DNA of 64,000 nucleotides from Hymenobacter terricola (GCF_017921975.2 NZ_JAGEMO020000003.1:248001-312000), one strand, 5' to 3'; positions 37,206 to 46,366 are shown, counted from the first letter of the stretch. Program-made: numbers and translations. Notes: generated by a model not told the origin, from the sequence alone.

Positions 37206-39470
37206 ATGTCATTCCGCCAATATTTGCCCGGTTCGGCATGGTCGGCTTTTCTGCTGTTTTTAGGCAGTTGGCTATCAGCCAGTCCGGCGCGGGCTACCCA
37301 CATTGTGGGCGGCGAAATGGAGCTGGTGCACAATTCCGGCGATTCTTACACTCTGCTACTTAACCTGTATTTTGATGCCGTGAACGGCAGCCCCGGCGCC
37401 CTGGATGCGGACCTGACGGCCAGCATTTTCGACAAAGGCAACAACACCCGCATGATGAACGTGGTGCTGCCACTCACCAGCAATACCTTCGTCAATTACA
37501 CCAACCCGGCCTGTGCCCAGCCCACGCTCAGCACCCGCAAGCTGGTGTACAGCAAGCTGATAAATCTGCCAGCCAATGCCTACACCAGCGTCCAGGGCTA
37601 CTACGTGGCGGTGGAGCGCTGCTGCCGCAACAATTCCATCAGTAACATTGTGGCGCCGGGCAGCGCCGCCCAGACTTTCTACCTGGAGTTTCCGGCGGTG
37701 GTGCGCAATGGCCAGCCGTTTTACGACTCCACGCCCCGCATTTTTCCGCCACTGGCGGATTATGCGTGCCGCAACGAACTGTTCTACTACGACTTCGGGG
37801 GCCAGGATGCCGACGGTGATTCCCTGGTCTACGACCTGGTGACGCCGCTCAACGGGCATTCTGATGCCATTACGCCTAAGCCCGCTGCGGCCGCGCCCGC
37901 GCCCTACTCGCTTATTACCTGGAACCCCGGCCTGGGAACCCTCAACCAGATTCCTGGTGCGCCCACCCTGAGCATTAACCGGGCCACGGGCCGCCTCACG
38001 GTGCGCCCCATCAACGTGGGCCTGTTCGTGTTCGGGGTGCGCTGCTCGGAGTACCGCCGGGGCGTAAAAATCGGCGAGTCGCGCCGCGATTTTCAGTTGA
38101 TGACCCTGAATTGCCCCATCAACACCAGGCCGAGCGTGGTGCTGCTGCCCGCCCCTACCGGCCACGTGCCGTACCACCCCGGCCGCGACACGCTGCACCT
38201 GGTGCCGGGCGGCAACCGCTGCGTGCGCCTGCGCTTCACCGACCCCGACCCCAACTCGCGGCTGACGCTGTCGCTCAGCCCGGTCAATTTCACGGGCTTG
38301 CTGCCCAATTTCACCACCGCTACCAGCGGGGCCGTGCACAGCCCCGGCGCCCCCGATACCCTCACGGCCACGCTCTGCTTCCCGGACTGCATCAACACGC
38401 GCGGCGGTGTGTACCTGCTGGATGTGGTGGTGGGCGACGATGGCTGCAGCCTGCCCAAGCGCGACACGGTGCGGGTGGCTTTCACGGCGGTGCCGGCGCC
38501 CAATACCCCGCCCGTTATCGTGACCACGGCGGGCCCGGCGTTGCCGCTGCGTGTGCACGTGGGCGACTTGGTGGCCTTCGACGTCACGGCCACCGATTCC
38601 GACAACGACCCAATTCAGCTGGAAATGAGCGGGCTGGGCTTCAGTCCCGCCGCGGTGGGGGCCACGCTGTCGCAGGGCACCACCGGCAATCAGCAACGGG
38701 GCCGCTTCACGTGGCGCGTCGACTGCCGGGCAGTTGGCACGGATTCGGTGCGCAATTTTCAATTTACCGCCGCCACTTCGCCGTGTGGCCTGCGCCAGGC
38801 AGTCACGGTTTCGGTGCCCGTGATTGTGGTTTACAACAACCATCCGCCCACGCTGGCTTCCACCCTGCCGACGGCCCGGCCCACCGAAATTCCGTTGGTG
38901 AAGCTCCCGCTGGGCCAGGTGTACACCGCCACATTTACCGGGGCGGATATCGACCGCGACGGCCTGACCCTCACGGCTTCCGGCAGCTCGGCCGATGGCT
39001 TGGAGGGCTTCGACCTGGCCACGGCTGGCATGCGCTTCGATGCCCTGAACGGCACTGGTGTGGCCACGGGCACTTTCCGCTGGGATGTGAGCTGCGCCGC
39101 GGCCAACCTGCACCGCGACCTTATCGTGACTTTCCAGCTGGTGGATGCCACCTGCAAGCCCCTCCCTCAGCTCCAGCGCGTGCGCCTACAGGTGAAGAGC
39201 CCCGATTCGGTGGCCGTGAAGCTCTACAACGTTATCACGCCGAATAACGACAACTACAACGACGTCTTCAAACTACCCGACCTGCCGCCGAACTTCTGCG
39301 ACGCGCAGTTTGCCACCATCAGGATATTCTCCCGCTGGGGCCAGCAGGTTTTTGAATCGAATGACCGCGACTTCCGTTGGCCCGGCCAGGGCAGCGGCGG
39401 CCTGTACTACTACTACGTCACCTACACCGACGGCCGCAAATACCGGGGGTGGCTGGAAGTAATTCCGTAG
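37206..39470 (+). CDS. Large surface protein with gliding-type T9SS type B C-terminal domain
   Basis: The 754-residue protein has a signal peptide (SAFLLFLGSWLSASPARA) and then ATHIVGGEMELVH, a common start of this exported family. Several beta-sandwich domains with cadherin-like DPDPNSRLTLSL, TDSDNDPIQLEM and ADIDRDGLTLTASG segments follow. The last 90 residues (VITPNNDNYNDVFKLP, IRIFSRWGQQVFES, GLYYYYVTYTDGRKYRGWLEVIP) are a typical type B sorting domain, found on adhesins and gliding proteins. It is probably an adhesive cell-surface protein. It is followed by a very strong terminator. Confidence 0.92.
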   Translation: MSFRQYLPGSAWSAFLLFLGSWLSASPARATHIVGGEMELVHNSGDSYTLLLNLYFDAVNGSPGALDADLTASIFDKGNNTRMMNVVLPLTSNTFVNYTNPACAQPTLSTRKLVYSKLINLPANAYTSVQGYYVAVERCCRNNSISNIVAPGSAAQTFYLEFPAVVRNGQPFYDSTPRIFPPLADYACRNELFYYDFGGQDADGDSLVYDLVTPLNGHSDAITPKPAAAAPAPYSLITWNPGLGTLNQIPGAPTLSINRATGRLTVRPINVGLFVFGVRCSEYRRGVKIGESRRDFQLMTLNCPINTRPSVVLLPAPTGHVPYHPGRDTLHLVPGGNRCVRLRFTDPDPNSRLTLSLSPVNFTGLLPNFTTATSGAVHSPGAPDTLTATLCFPDCINTRGGVYLLDVVVGDDGCSLPKRDTVRVAFTAVPAPNTPPVIVTTAGPALPLRVHVGDLVAFDVTATDSDNDPIQLEMSGLGFSPAAVGATLSQGTTGNQQRGRFTWRVDCRAVGTDSVRNFQFTAATSPCGLRQAVTVSVPVIVVYNNHPPTLASTLPTARPTEIPLVKLPLGQVYTATFTGADIDRDGLTLTASGSSADGLEGFDLATAGMRFDALNGTGVATGTFRWDVSCAAANLHRDLIVTFQLVDATCKPLPQLQRVRLQVKSPDSVAVKLYNVITPNNDNYNDVFKLPDLPPNFCDAQFATIRIFSRWGQQVFESNDRDFRWPGQGSGGLYYYYVTYTDGRKYRGWLEVIP

Positions 39471-39482
39471 CGCCTGCGTTGG

Positions 39483-39545
39483 TGGTTAGTAGCTGTTGAT
39501 TGTTAGTCAAACGCTTATCGACTCACTGACAACGAGCAACTGACC
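39483..39545. repeat. Imperfect AT-rich inverted repeat
   Basis: A sequence beginning GTGGTTAGTAGCTGTTGATT is followed about 40 bases later by a near-complement ending GAGCAACTGACCAC. It resembles the perfect palindromes at 34790 and 48617 in word content and in position, directly after a stop codon. Confidence 0.55.
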
Positions 39546-39559
39546 ACTACACAGCTTAT

Positions 39560-39599
39560 ACAAAAAATGCCGCCGGAGCATTCCGGCGGCATTTTTTGT
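39560..39599. terminator. Bidirectional terminator with 18-bp perfect stem
   Basis: ACAAAAAATGCCGCCGGA and its complement with the loop GCAT, between converging genes. Confidence 0.95.
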
Positions 39600-39614
39600 G
39601 ACTTTCAGGATTTC

Positions 39615-40268
39615 CTAATACAGGAACAGGAACACGGCAAAAAGGGCCACCCACAGCACGTCGATGAAGTGCCAATACGTGCCCAGCATCCGCAGCTGGC
39701 GGCGGTGATAGGGGTTGCGGATGAACACGAGCGAGCGCACGGCGTCGCGGTCGGCGTGTACCACGCGCAGCAGCAGAGCCAGCAGAAACAGCATCCCGCC
39801 CAACAAATGCACCACGTGCAGCGCCGATATCAGGTAGATAAACTGGCCACTGCTCCGGCTGGCAACGCCCCGAAACGGCACACCCTGCGACATCAGCTCG
39901 CGCCAGCCCAGCACCTGCAGGCCCGCAAATATGCAGCCCAGCAGCAGCGTGGCCCCCAGGCAGCGCCCGAGGCTGCTCAGGTCGTCCTGCGCATATAGGC
40001 GCGGGGCCTGCCCAATGGTGTAGCTGCTGACCACCAGCACGATGGTGCTGAGCGAAAAGTAGCGCGGCAGCGAGTGCAGGCCCGTCGGCACGCCGTTCCG
40101 AACCCGGGTAGCGATGTAGGCCACCACCAAAATCACGAACATCACCGTGATGGCAAGCATCGCCAGATAGAGTGCCACCTGCAGCGGCGGCATCCGCTCG
40201 ATGCGGGCAAATGGTGAGGGGCGCTGCTGCGCCCCAACGCGGTTTTTATGGTCGTTTTCGGAGTTCAT
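39615..40268 (-). CDS. Cytochrome c oxidase subunit III family protein
   Basis: The 217-residue protein has about five transmembrane helices, with the later conserved segments ISALHVVHLLGGMLFLLAL and TYWHFIDVLWVALFAVFLFLY. GTYWHF(I/V)D is the hallmark of subunit III of heme-copper oxidases. It stabilises the catalytic subunit in the inner membrane. No other oxidase subunit is nearby, so this is an isolated copy, perhaps a paralogue of the one in the main oxidase operon. Confidence 0.9.
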   Translation of the reverse strand: MNSENDHKNRVGAQQRPSPFARIERMPPLQVALYLAMLAITVMFVILVVAYIATRVRNGVPTGLHSLPRYFSLSTIVLVVSSYTIGQAPRLYAQDDLSSLGRCLGATLLLGCIFAGLQVLGWRELMSQGVPFRGVASRSSGQFIYLISALHVVHLLGGMLFLLALLLRVVHADRDAVRSLVFIRNPYHRRQLRMLGTYWHFIDVLWVALFAVFLFLY

Positions 40269-40366
40269 CGGGCTACACTAAGAAGTGTACTTCTCCAAAC
40301 TAATGCGATTGAAATTAGTTGCAAACCCGCCCGAATTGACAAGATAATGTAGGGGCAGAAACGGCC

Positions 40367-40949
40367 TTATTTAAAGAACGAGCCAATTTTGCCCAGCACG
40401 GCGTTGAGGGTGATTTTGGGGGTGCGCTGCACGCCAAAGGTGACGTAGGTTTTGCCCCCCACGCGCAAGTCGAGGACCCAGCCCAGCTGGCGCGCCAGGT
40501 CGTTGATTTGCTGCAACGGGTCGGGGCCGGCGGGCTTGGGCGTTTTGGGCGCGCCGTGAGCTTTGGGCGGACCCGCGGTGAGCTGGTCGAGCACCTGCTG
40601 ACTGGGAATATTCAGGATGAGGTAGGTGCCGGCGGCGGCCAGCTGCAGGGCATGCCCGTTCCAGGTGATAACCAGCTGGGCCTCAATTTCGAGGGTATTA
40701 GGCACCGGTTTCGGGGCGGCTGGGCGGCAGTTGGGGTGCAGTAGCGGGGCTGGCCGACTGGTCGCCACGGGTCCGGATGCGGAGCGAGCCGTTCAGCTTC
40801 CAGGTAGCGGCGGGGGCGTTGGGGTTCTGCGGGTTGGGCACCTGCAGCTCAATCTGGTCGAAAGCGCAGCTGAGCTCTACGCCGCCCGAAAGCTTGCCGA
40901 GCAGCGAGGCGGCCATATCGGCCCAGTTGGAGGAAGAAGAATCAGCCAT
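40367..40949 (-). pseudogene. Hypothetical gene split by a probable frameshift in its Pro-rich linker
   Basis: Two overlapping frames on the minus strand appear to be one gene. The first (40949-40698) encodes MADSSSSNWADMAASLLGKL and LSCAFDQIELQVPNPQN, ending in a Pro/Ala-rich linker. The second (to 40367) continues from the same linker with TLEIEAQLVITWNGHALQL, INDLARQLGWVLDLRV and ends VLGKIGSFFK. The second frame has only a GTG inside the overlap as a start. Removing one base from the G4 run at 40713-40716 joins them into about 193 residues. Alternatively they are two coupled overlapping genes. I recognise no family. Confidence 0.5.
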
Positions 40950-41124
40950 GGGTATTGGTGAAGTTGAAGCAATGGGAGGCTGGTGGGCATCGGCCCAGCC
41001 TCCGGAAAGGCCGCAAAGTACGACCCTGCCCCTGCTAACGCAATGCCGTGGCTGAGGTTGTGGGGCCCGGCCATCGGGGCAGGAGCGTCCGTGGCCACCA
41101 GTCGCCGGCAGTGGGCCGGGCTGC

Positions 41125-41132
41125 TACCTTTA
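41125..41132 (+). promoter_or_regulatory. Probable -7 box of the HMG-CoA lyase gene
   Basis: TACCTTTA lies 30 bases before the ATG and matches TAnnTTTG at seven of eight positions. Confidence 0.4.
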
Positions 41133-41162
41133 CGCGCCCATCCCGCCCCGACCTCTCCCGCC

Positions 41163-42014
41163 ATGAAGCTCATTGAATGCCCCCGCGACGCCATGCAGGG
41201 CCTGCCCGATTTTATCCCGACCGCCACCAAAACCGCTTATCTGAATAAACTGCTGCAAGTTGGTTTCGATACCCTGGACTTCGGCTCCTTCGTGTCGCCG
41301 AAGGCCATTCCGCAGCTGCGCGATACGGCCGAGGTGCTGGCCGGCCTGGATTTAAGCACGACTACCACCAAGCTGCTGGCCATTGTGGCCAACCGGCGCG
41401 GGGCCGAAACCGCCGTCCAGCACCCCGAAATCAGCTACCTGGGGTTCCCGCTGTCGGTGTCCGAAACCTTCCAGCGGCGCAACACCAACCAAACCACCGC
41501 CGAGGCCCTGGCCGATGTGGCCGCCATGCACGAGCTCTGCGAGCGCACCGGCAAAACCCTGGTGGCGTACCTGTCAATGGGCTTCGGCAACCCTTATGGC
41601 GATGCCTGGAGCCCGGAAATTGTAACTGATTTCACCCAGCAGCTGGCGGCGCTGGGGGTCCGCATCGTGGCGCTTTCTGATACCGTGGGGGCCTCTTCGG
41701 CGGCCACCATCGCGCCCCTGTTTTCAGCGCTGATTCCGGCGTTCCCGGCCATCGAATTCGGGGCGCATCTGCACACCACGCCCACCACCTGGCACGAGAA
41801 AGTAGCCGCTGCCTACGAAGCCGGCTGCCGGCGCTTCGATGGGGCCATTGGCGGCATCGGGGGCTGCCCCATGGCGGCTGATGAGCTGACGGGCAATATG
41901 GCCACGGAAAATCTGTTGGCATTTCTCGCTGAAAAGGGGCTAGATTCGGGGCTGGACCCAACCGCATTTGCCCGGGCGCGGGAAGCCGCAACCAGAGTAT
42001 TTGCTTTGCATTAA
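41163..42014 (+). CDS. Hydroxymethylglutaryl-CoA lyase-like protein
   Basis: The 283-residue TIM-barrel protein begins MKLIECPRDAMQGLPDFIPT, with R8-D9 of the HMGL family active site. It shows LDFGSFVSPKAIPQL, ALSDTVGASS, FGAHLHTTP (metal-binding histidines) and GGIGGCPMA, the cysteine-bearing signature near the C-terminus. HMG-CoA lyase splits HMG-CoA to acetoacetate and acetyl-CoA, the last step of leucine breakdown. The canonical signature has AGLGGCPYA, so the match is good but not exact. It is followed 12 bp later by a LutA-like gene, likely in one operon. Confidence 0.88.
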   Translation: MKLIECPRDAMQGLPDFIPTATKTAYLNKLLQVGFDTLDFGSFVSPKAIPQLRDTAEVLAGLDLSTTTTKLLAIVANRRGAETAVQHPEISYLGFPLSVSETFQRRNTNQTTAEALADVAAMHELCERTGKTLVAYLSMGFGNPYGDAWSPEIVTDFTQQLAALGVRIVALSDTVGASSAATIAPLFSALIPAFPAIEFGAHLHTTPTTWHEKVAAAYEAGCRRFDGAIGGIGGCPMAADELTGNMATENLLAFLAEKGLDSGLDPTAFARAREAATRVFALH

Positions 42015-42026
42015 TACCTTCACACG

Positions 42027-42770
42027 ATGCCTACCACCGTCGATATTTTCATTCCCTGCTTCGTTGACCAGCTCTACCCCGCCACGGCCATGCACATGGT
42101 GAAGGTGCTGGAACGTGTCGGCGTGAAAGTCAATTACAACCCCGACCAGACCTGCTGCGGCCAGCCCGCCTACAACGCCGGCTACCAGGACCAAAGCCGC
42201 TCCGTGGCCGAGAAATTCCTGACGGATTTTGCCGCGCCGGCATCCAATGAAACCCGCTACATCGTGAGTCCCTCGGCGTCGTGCGTGGGCATGGTGCGCA
42301 ACAGCTACACCGACTTATTCGCCGGCACGGCGCAGCAGGGTGCCTGCCGGGCCGTGCAGGGCCGCATCTACGAGCTGACCGAGTTTTTGGTAAATGTGCT
42401 CGGCATCACGGCCATTCCGGGGGCGCGGCTGGCGGGCAAATACACCTACCACGACTCCTGCTCCGGCCTGCGCGAGTGCCACATCCGGGCCGAACCGCGC
42501 CAGCTGCTCGACGGCGTGGCCGGGTTGGAGCGCATCGAAATGGCCGAAACCACCACTTGCTGCGGCTTTGGGGGCACCTTTGCCGTGAAGTTCGAAGCCA
42601 TTTCAGTGGCCATGGCCCAGCAGAAAGTTGAGCACGCCCTCGACACCGGCGCCGAGTACATTGTGAGCACCGACGTGAGCTGCCTGATGCACCTGGAATC
42701 CTACATCAAGAAGGAAAAGCTGCCGCTGAAGTGCCTGCACGTGGCCGATGTACTGGCCAGCGGTTGGTGA
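42027..42770 (+). CDS. LutA-like (Fe-S)-binding CCG-domain protein
   Basis: The 247-residue protein carries two cysteine-rich CCG domains: FIPCFVDQLYP with QTCCGQPAYN, and YHDSCSGLRECHI with TTCCGFGGTFA. This is the pattern of LutA/YkgE, part of the LutABC lactate-utilisation complex, and of the related GlpC and heterodisulfide reductase B subunits. No lutB or lutC follows here, so the partner is either elsewhere or different. It is probably co-transcribed with the HMG-CoA lyase gene. Confidence 0.9.
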   Translation: MPTTVDIFIPCFVDQLYPATAMHMVKVLERVGVKVNYNPDQTCCGQPAYNAGYQDQSRSVAEKFLTDFAAPASNETRYIVSPSASCVGMVRNSYTDLFAGTAQQGACRAVQGRIYELTEFLVNVLGITAIPGARLAGKYTYHDSCSGLRECHIRAEPRQLLDGVAGLERIEMAETTTCCGFGGTFAVKFEAISVAMAQQKVEHALDTGAEYIVSTDVSCLMHLESYIKKEKLPLKCLHVADVLASGW

Positions 42771-42808
42771 GCAGTGAGCAGTGAGCAGTGAGCAGTGAGC
42801 AGTGAGCA
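42767..42808. repeat. Six tandem copies of GTGAGCA
   Basis: Six uninterrupted 7-bp units begin inside the stop codon of the LutA-like gene and run into the large palindrome at 42807. Being a pure 7-mer repeat in non-coding sequence, it is probably variable in copy number. Confidence 0.95.
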
Positions 42809-42918
42809 GAAGAACGTCATGCTGAGCTTGCCGAAGCATCTCTACCTCAATACTAATTCAGTGTGGCTGCAACAAAGCGGTAGAGATGCTTCGGCAAGCT
42901 CAGCATGACGTTCTTCTG
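42807..42918. repeat. Dispersed palindrome family, copy 1 (40-bp perfect arms)
   Basis: The arms 42807-42846 and 42879-42918 are exact complements over 40 bases, separated by 32 bases. The core word is GTCATGCTGAGCTTGCCGAA. Copies 2 and 3 are at 51767-51858 and 63109-63207. All lie between genes. The element looks like a non-autonomous mobile palindrome. Confidence 0.95.
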
Positions 42919-42986
42919 TCCTGACTTCTGCCCTGACGTTCTTGTGCTGATGTTCTTCTGCCCTGACGTTCTTCTGCGTGACGTCC
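42906..42986. repeat. Degenerate tandem of TGACGTTCTTCTG
   Basis: After the right arm of the palindrome the words TGACGTTCTTCTG, TGACTTCTG, TGACGTTCTTGTG, TGATGTTCTTCTG and TGACGTTCTTCTGCG follow each other. They appear to be repeated duplications of the palindrome end. The next gene begins at 43009. Confidence 0.8.
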
Positions 42987-43008
42987 ATCATAAAATAAAA
43001 GACTTTCC

Positions 43009-44364
43009 GTGCAGCAGTATTATTTATCCGGTCGGCTCTCGCAGCACCTGTTGTGGCTGGCTTGCGTGGCCGGCGTAGTGGGGCTGCTGGCGGCGCGGGC
43101 GCTGGTGGCCATCGCGCCCATTGTGGGCGTGGTAGCCGCGCTGGCCAACCCGCAGGTACGGCGCGAAATTCCGGACTACCTCCGCAACGGGGCGGCCATG
43201 CGGGCGGGCGCCGTGGTTGTGTTTTTGCTCCTGAGCGGCTTTTACACCAGTGAACGGGCCATCTGGCGGCACGAGCTATTCCGCGACCTGACCTGGCTGG
43301 GCGTGCCGCTGGCGTTCGGGCTGGCGGTGCCCCTCACGGCCCGGCAGCGGCTGGTGGTGGGCGCCCTATTCGTGCTGGGCACGGCGGCCGTGGGCCTGGC
43401 CACGCTGGGCCAGTACGCACTGAACCCCGCCCAGGCCAACCAGGCCATTCATGTGGGGCAGAACATGCAGGCCATCACCCGCGTGTTCCACATCACGTTC
43501 GGGGTGATGCTGGCGCTGGCCTTCTTTTGGGGGCTGCTGCTGCGGCGCAATGCCCTGATGGGGCCGCTGCTGCGGGCTTTGCTGCTGGCGGCGGCCGTGG
43601 TGGCGGCCGGCACCATTCACGTGCTGGCGTACCGAACGGGGCTGCTGGTGCTCTACACCGGCCTGCTGGCATACGCCGTGCGGCTGCTGGCGGGCAAACG
43701 GTTGGCCATCGGGTTTGGGCTGCTTGTGCTGCTGGGGCTGGGGCCTTGGGCCGCGTACCACACGCTGCAATCGGTGCATAAGCGCGTCGATTCCACCGTG
43801 TGGGACGTGCAGCAATTCACCCTCGGCCACGACATCAACGATTATTCATTGGCCCAACGGCTGGCCGCCATGGAAACGGCCGGGGCCATCGTGGGCCAGC
43901 ACTGGCTGCTGGGCGTGGGCCCGGCCGATACCCGCGCCGCCATGATGGACCAGTACGCCTGGAAAGACTTTGGGCTGCGGTCCGCCAACCGCATCGAGGT
44001 GCACAACCAGTACCTGCAAGCCCTGCTGGGCGGCGGCGCCGTGGGATTGACGCTGCTGCTGGCGGTGCTGTTCTGGCCCCTCACCCAAGCGTGGGCGCGG
44101 CGCAACGCGGCCGTGGGCTTCTTTATCCTCAGCCAGGCCACGCTCATGCTGGTTGATGCGCCGCTGGACCTGCAAATCGGGCTCAACCTGTTCGTATTTT
44201 GCTACGGCTATCTGGTGGTGGCGGAGGAGCGGCATTGGCGAGCTGGCTCTGCGTTAGAGAGCACCAGGGAAAATGCTTTTTCCAATTCAAAACCTGCCCC
44301 AGCCGCAGTTGGGGTCAACTCCAATCCGACGGCACTCACCACGGTTCCGCAACGGCCAGCCTGA
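43009..44364 (+). CDS. O-antigen ligase/polymerase-like membrane protein (Wzy_C type)
   Basis: The 451-residue protein starts at a GTG and has about ten or more hydrophobic helices. A large loop around 255-345 contains WLLGVGPADTRAAM and IEVHNQYLQALLGGGAVGL. The order G(V/T)G...HN(Q/E)YLQ..GGG.. is the pattern of O-antigen ligases (WaaL) and related polymerases, with the histidine in the periplasmic loop. The polysaccharide handled is unknown, and no glycan cluster surrounds it. The C-terminal 50 residues are polar and low-complexity. Confidence 0.82.
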   Translation: MQQYYLSGRLSQHLLWLACVAGVVGLLAARALVAIAPIVGVVAALANPQVRREIPDYLRNGAAMRAGAVVVFLLLSGFYTSERAIWRHELFRDLTWLGVPLAFGLAVPLTARQRLVVGALFVLGTAAVGLATLGQYALNPAQANQAIHVGQNMQAITRVFHITFGVMLALAFFWGLLLRRNALMGPLLRALLLAAAVVAAGTIHVLAYRTGLLVLYTGLLAYAVRLLAGKRLAIGFGLLVLLGLGPWAAYHTLQSVHKRVDSTVWDVQQFTLGHDINDYSLAQRLAAMETAGAIVGQHWLLGVGPADTRAAMMDQYAWKDFGLRSANRIEVHNQYLQALLGGGAVGLTLLLAVLFWPLTQAWARRNAAVGFFILSQATLMLVDAPLDLQIGLNLFVFCYGYLVVAEERHWRAGSALESTRENAFSNSKPAPAAVGVNSNPTALTTVPQRPA

Positions 44365-44376
44365 ACCCGGCGCCGA

Positions 44377-46143
44377 TTATTCCAGCATGAGGCGCTTGGT
44401 GAAGGTTTCGGTGCCGGCCCGCACGCCCAGCAGGTACAGCCCCGGCCGGCACCCGCCCGCGTCGAATTCCGCGCGGGTGCCGGCCGGTTGCAACGGCACG
44501 AGTTGGCGCAGCACAAGCTGGCCCACGGCGTTGCGCAGCGTGAGCGTAGCCGCGGCCGCACCCGGCACAGCCGGCAGGTTTACTGCGAATCGCTGGTGGG
44601 CCGGGTTGGGAAAAATGCTCACCTGAGCCGCCAGCGCGCTGGGTTGGGTAGCCAAGGGACGGTTCTGGTTGAGGCGAATATTGAGGGAGCTCGACGCCCC
44701 GGTACCGCTGGCGGGAATAGTCGCCGTAATCAAATCCAGGTCGCCATCCTGGTCAATATCACCTGCCGTCAAGGCGGCTGGGCCCTGGGCAGCCAAAGCG
44801 AGGGTGGTACCGGGAGTAAAAGTGCCGCTGCCATCATTGAGCAGCACAATCACCCCCAGGCTGCTGGTTGCCAGAATATCCAGGTCGCCGTCGGCATCGA
44901 CGTCGGCCAGGTTTGCCTTTCCCAATCCGCCAGTCCCCGGTATCGTTGTGGTTGCGAAACCGCCCGTTCCGTTGTTTACCCCCACCACCACGTTGTACGT
45001 GGCATTGTCCAAGGCAACAAAATCAACGTCGTTGTCACCATCAATATCTCCCGCTGACAATCCCACCACCGCCGCCGCAACAGTTCCTCCCAAGGAAAAC
45101 ACCCCTTGTCCATTATTAAGCAGCACTTTGGTGTTGGGGTAATCAGGACTAAGCAGGTCCATATCCCCATCATTATCAACGTCAGCTGGCACCACGGCAC
45201 CACTGCCAACCGAGCCGCCCGCCACGGTTATGCCATTGGAGAACGCGCCGGTGCCGTTGTTGAATAATACGTCCAGCTTAAAGCCTGGAAATTGCGTTAT
45301 CAGGTCCTGGTCGCCGTCGCCGTCCACGTCCACCAGCGCCACGCGAGCAGTGTGCGGAACCCCCTGACTAACCCCGTTTAAGATGCTGCCTCCCCCCGCG
45401 GTGAAGTTGCCATTCCCGTCGTTCAAACCAAATCCCGCCCCGCCATTTTTACCGTACGCGACGTCGAGGTCCCCATCCCCATCAAGGTCTGCCGTGGCAA
45501 TTGAACTGAACGACGTTCCAAGGTCTGGACTATCAACGGCAGCGGACAAGCGGGTAAAAGTGCCGGTACCATCATTGAGATAGCGATAAATCCCGGAGCC
45601 CTGGCTGGCACTTCCGGAATACCTGCTCCCCTCGTATTGCAGCAAGTCAAGGTCCCCGTCATTGTCCAGGTCGACCATGGTCAGGTCGCTAAGCCCAACA
45701 TAGCCCACCGCAACATCACTCCCGGCCCCAAAGGCCCCAGTGCCCCCCGTCGCCGCGGCCACAAAGTCGAACACGCGGGACTGGGCCAGGGGCTGGCCGC
45801 TGGCATTCCGGGCAGCGGTGGTCAGGGTGGCGTGCACGGTTTCGCCCGCCTGATAGGGGTAGCTGGGCGTGAAGGTGAGCGTATTGCCGCTCACCGTCGC
45901 GGTGCCTGTCCGGCCCGTGCGCAAGCCGCCCCGCTGCGCGCCAAACACCTTCAATCCCGTGGTACTGGCCGCATCCAGCGGCTGGCTGAACGTGACGGTC
46001 ACGGGGCTGGTGCGCGGGGCGTTGCGCAGGTTGGGAGCGGGCGAAATGGCCGTGACCGTGGGCTGGGCCAGGGCCGCGGTGACGCCCAGTAATAACAGAA
46101 TGGTAATGCCGCCGGAGCGACCAAGCAGTACGCCTGAGTTCAT
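44377..46143 (-). CDS. Secreted FG-GAP repeat protein with T9SS type A C-terminal domain
   Basis: The 588-residue protein has a signal peptide (ITILLLLGVTAALAQ) and an SbsA/Big-like Ig domain (about 27-130). About seven FG-GAP/VCBS repeats with Ca2+-binding loops such as DLDNDGDLDLL, DLDGDGDLDVA, DVDGDGDQDLI and DIDQDGDLDLI form a beta-propeller. The C-terminal type A sorting domain (VSIFPNPAHQRFAVNL ... PGLYLLGVRAGTETFTKRLMLE) marks it as T9SS cargo. It is probably a surface binding protein. The ATG at 46143 is taken; a TTG 11 codons upstream is possible. Confidence 0.9.
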   Translation of the reverse strand: MNSGVLLGRSGGITILLLLGVTAALAQPTVTAISPAPNLRNAPRTSPVTVTFSQPLDAASTTGLKVFGAQRGGLRTGRTGTATVSGNTLTFTPSYPYQAGETVHATLTTAARNASGQPLAQSRVFDFVAAATGGTGAFGAGSDVAVGYVGLSDLTMVDLDNDGDLDLLQYEGSRYSGSASQGSGIYRYLNDGTGTFTRLSAAVDSPDLGTSFSSIATADLDGDGDLDVAYGKNGGAGFGLNDGNGNFTAGGGSILNGVSQGVPHTARVALVDVDGDGDQDLITQFPGFKLDVLFNNGTGAFSNGITVAGGSVGSGAVVPADVDNDGDMDLLSPDYPNTKVLLNNGQGVFSLGGTVAAAVVGLSAGDIDGDNDVDFVALDNATYNVVVGVNNGTGGFATTTIPGTGGLGKANLADVDADGDLDILATSSLGVIVLLNDGSGTFTPGTTLALAAQGPAALTAGDIDQDGDLDLITATIPASGTGASSSLNIRLNQNRPLATQPSALAAQVSIFPNPAHQRFAVNLPAVPGAAAATLTLRNAVGQLVLRQLVPLQPAGTRAEFDAGGCRPGLYLLGVRAGTETFTKRLMLE

Positions 46144-46251
46144 ATGATTGGGAAGAAAAACGAATGACGTGCGCAATGTAGCTCACAATATAATATAGCC
46201 CCTGTTGATTTTAGCCGTTTTCCGCTCCTGCGTGCTTCTCCTCGCCTTCCA

Positions 46252-46306
46252 AATCCAGTCCTTCAGCCCGCCCGGTGGCCTCCGGCAACGGCAGGCGCAC
46301 GGCGGC
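46252..46306 (-). repeat. Orphan copy of the dapA 3' region
   Basis: These 55 bases match 46685-46738, the 3' part of dapA, with three mismatches and one extra C. The extra C breaks the reading frame. The copy has the same orientation and lies 363 bp beyond the dapA stop, on the far side of the 43-bp tandem array. Confidence 0.85.
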
Positions 46307-46366
46307 GCGGTTGCCGGCCGCGCAGCAGGGAATCCTGCTGGGTGCAAGTTGTTCCGGGCCGCACCT

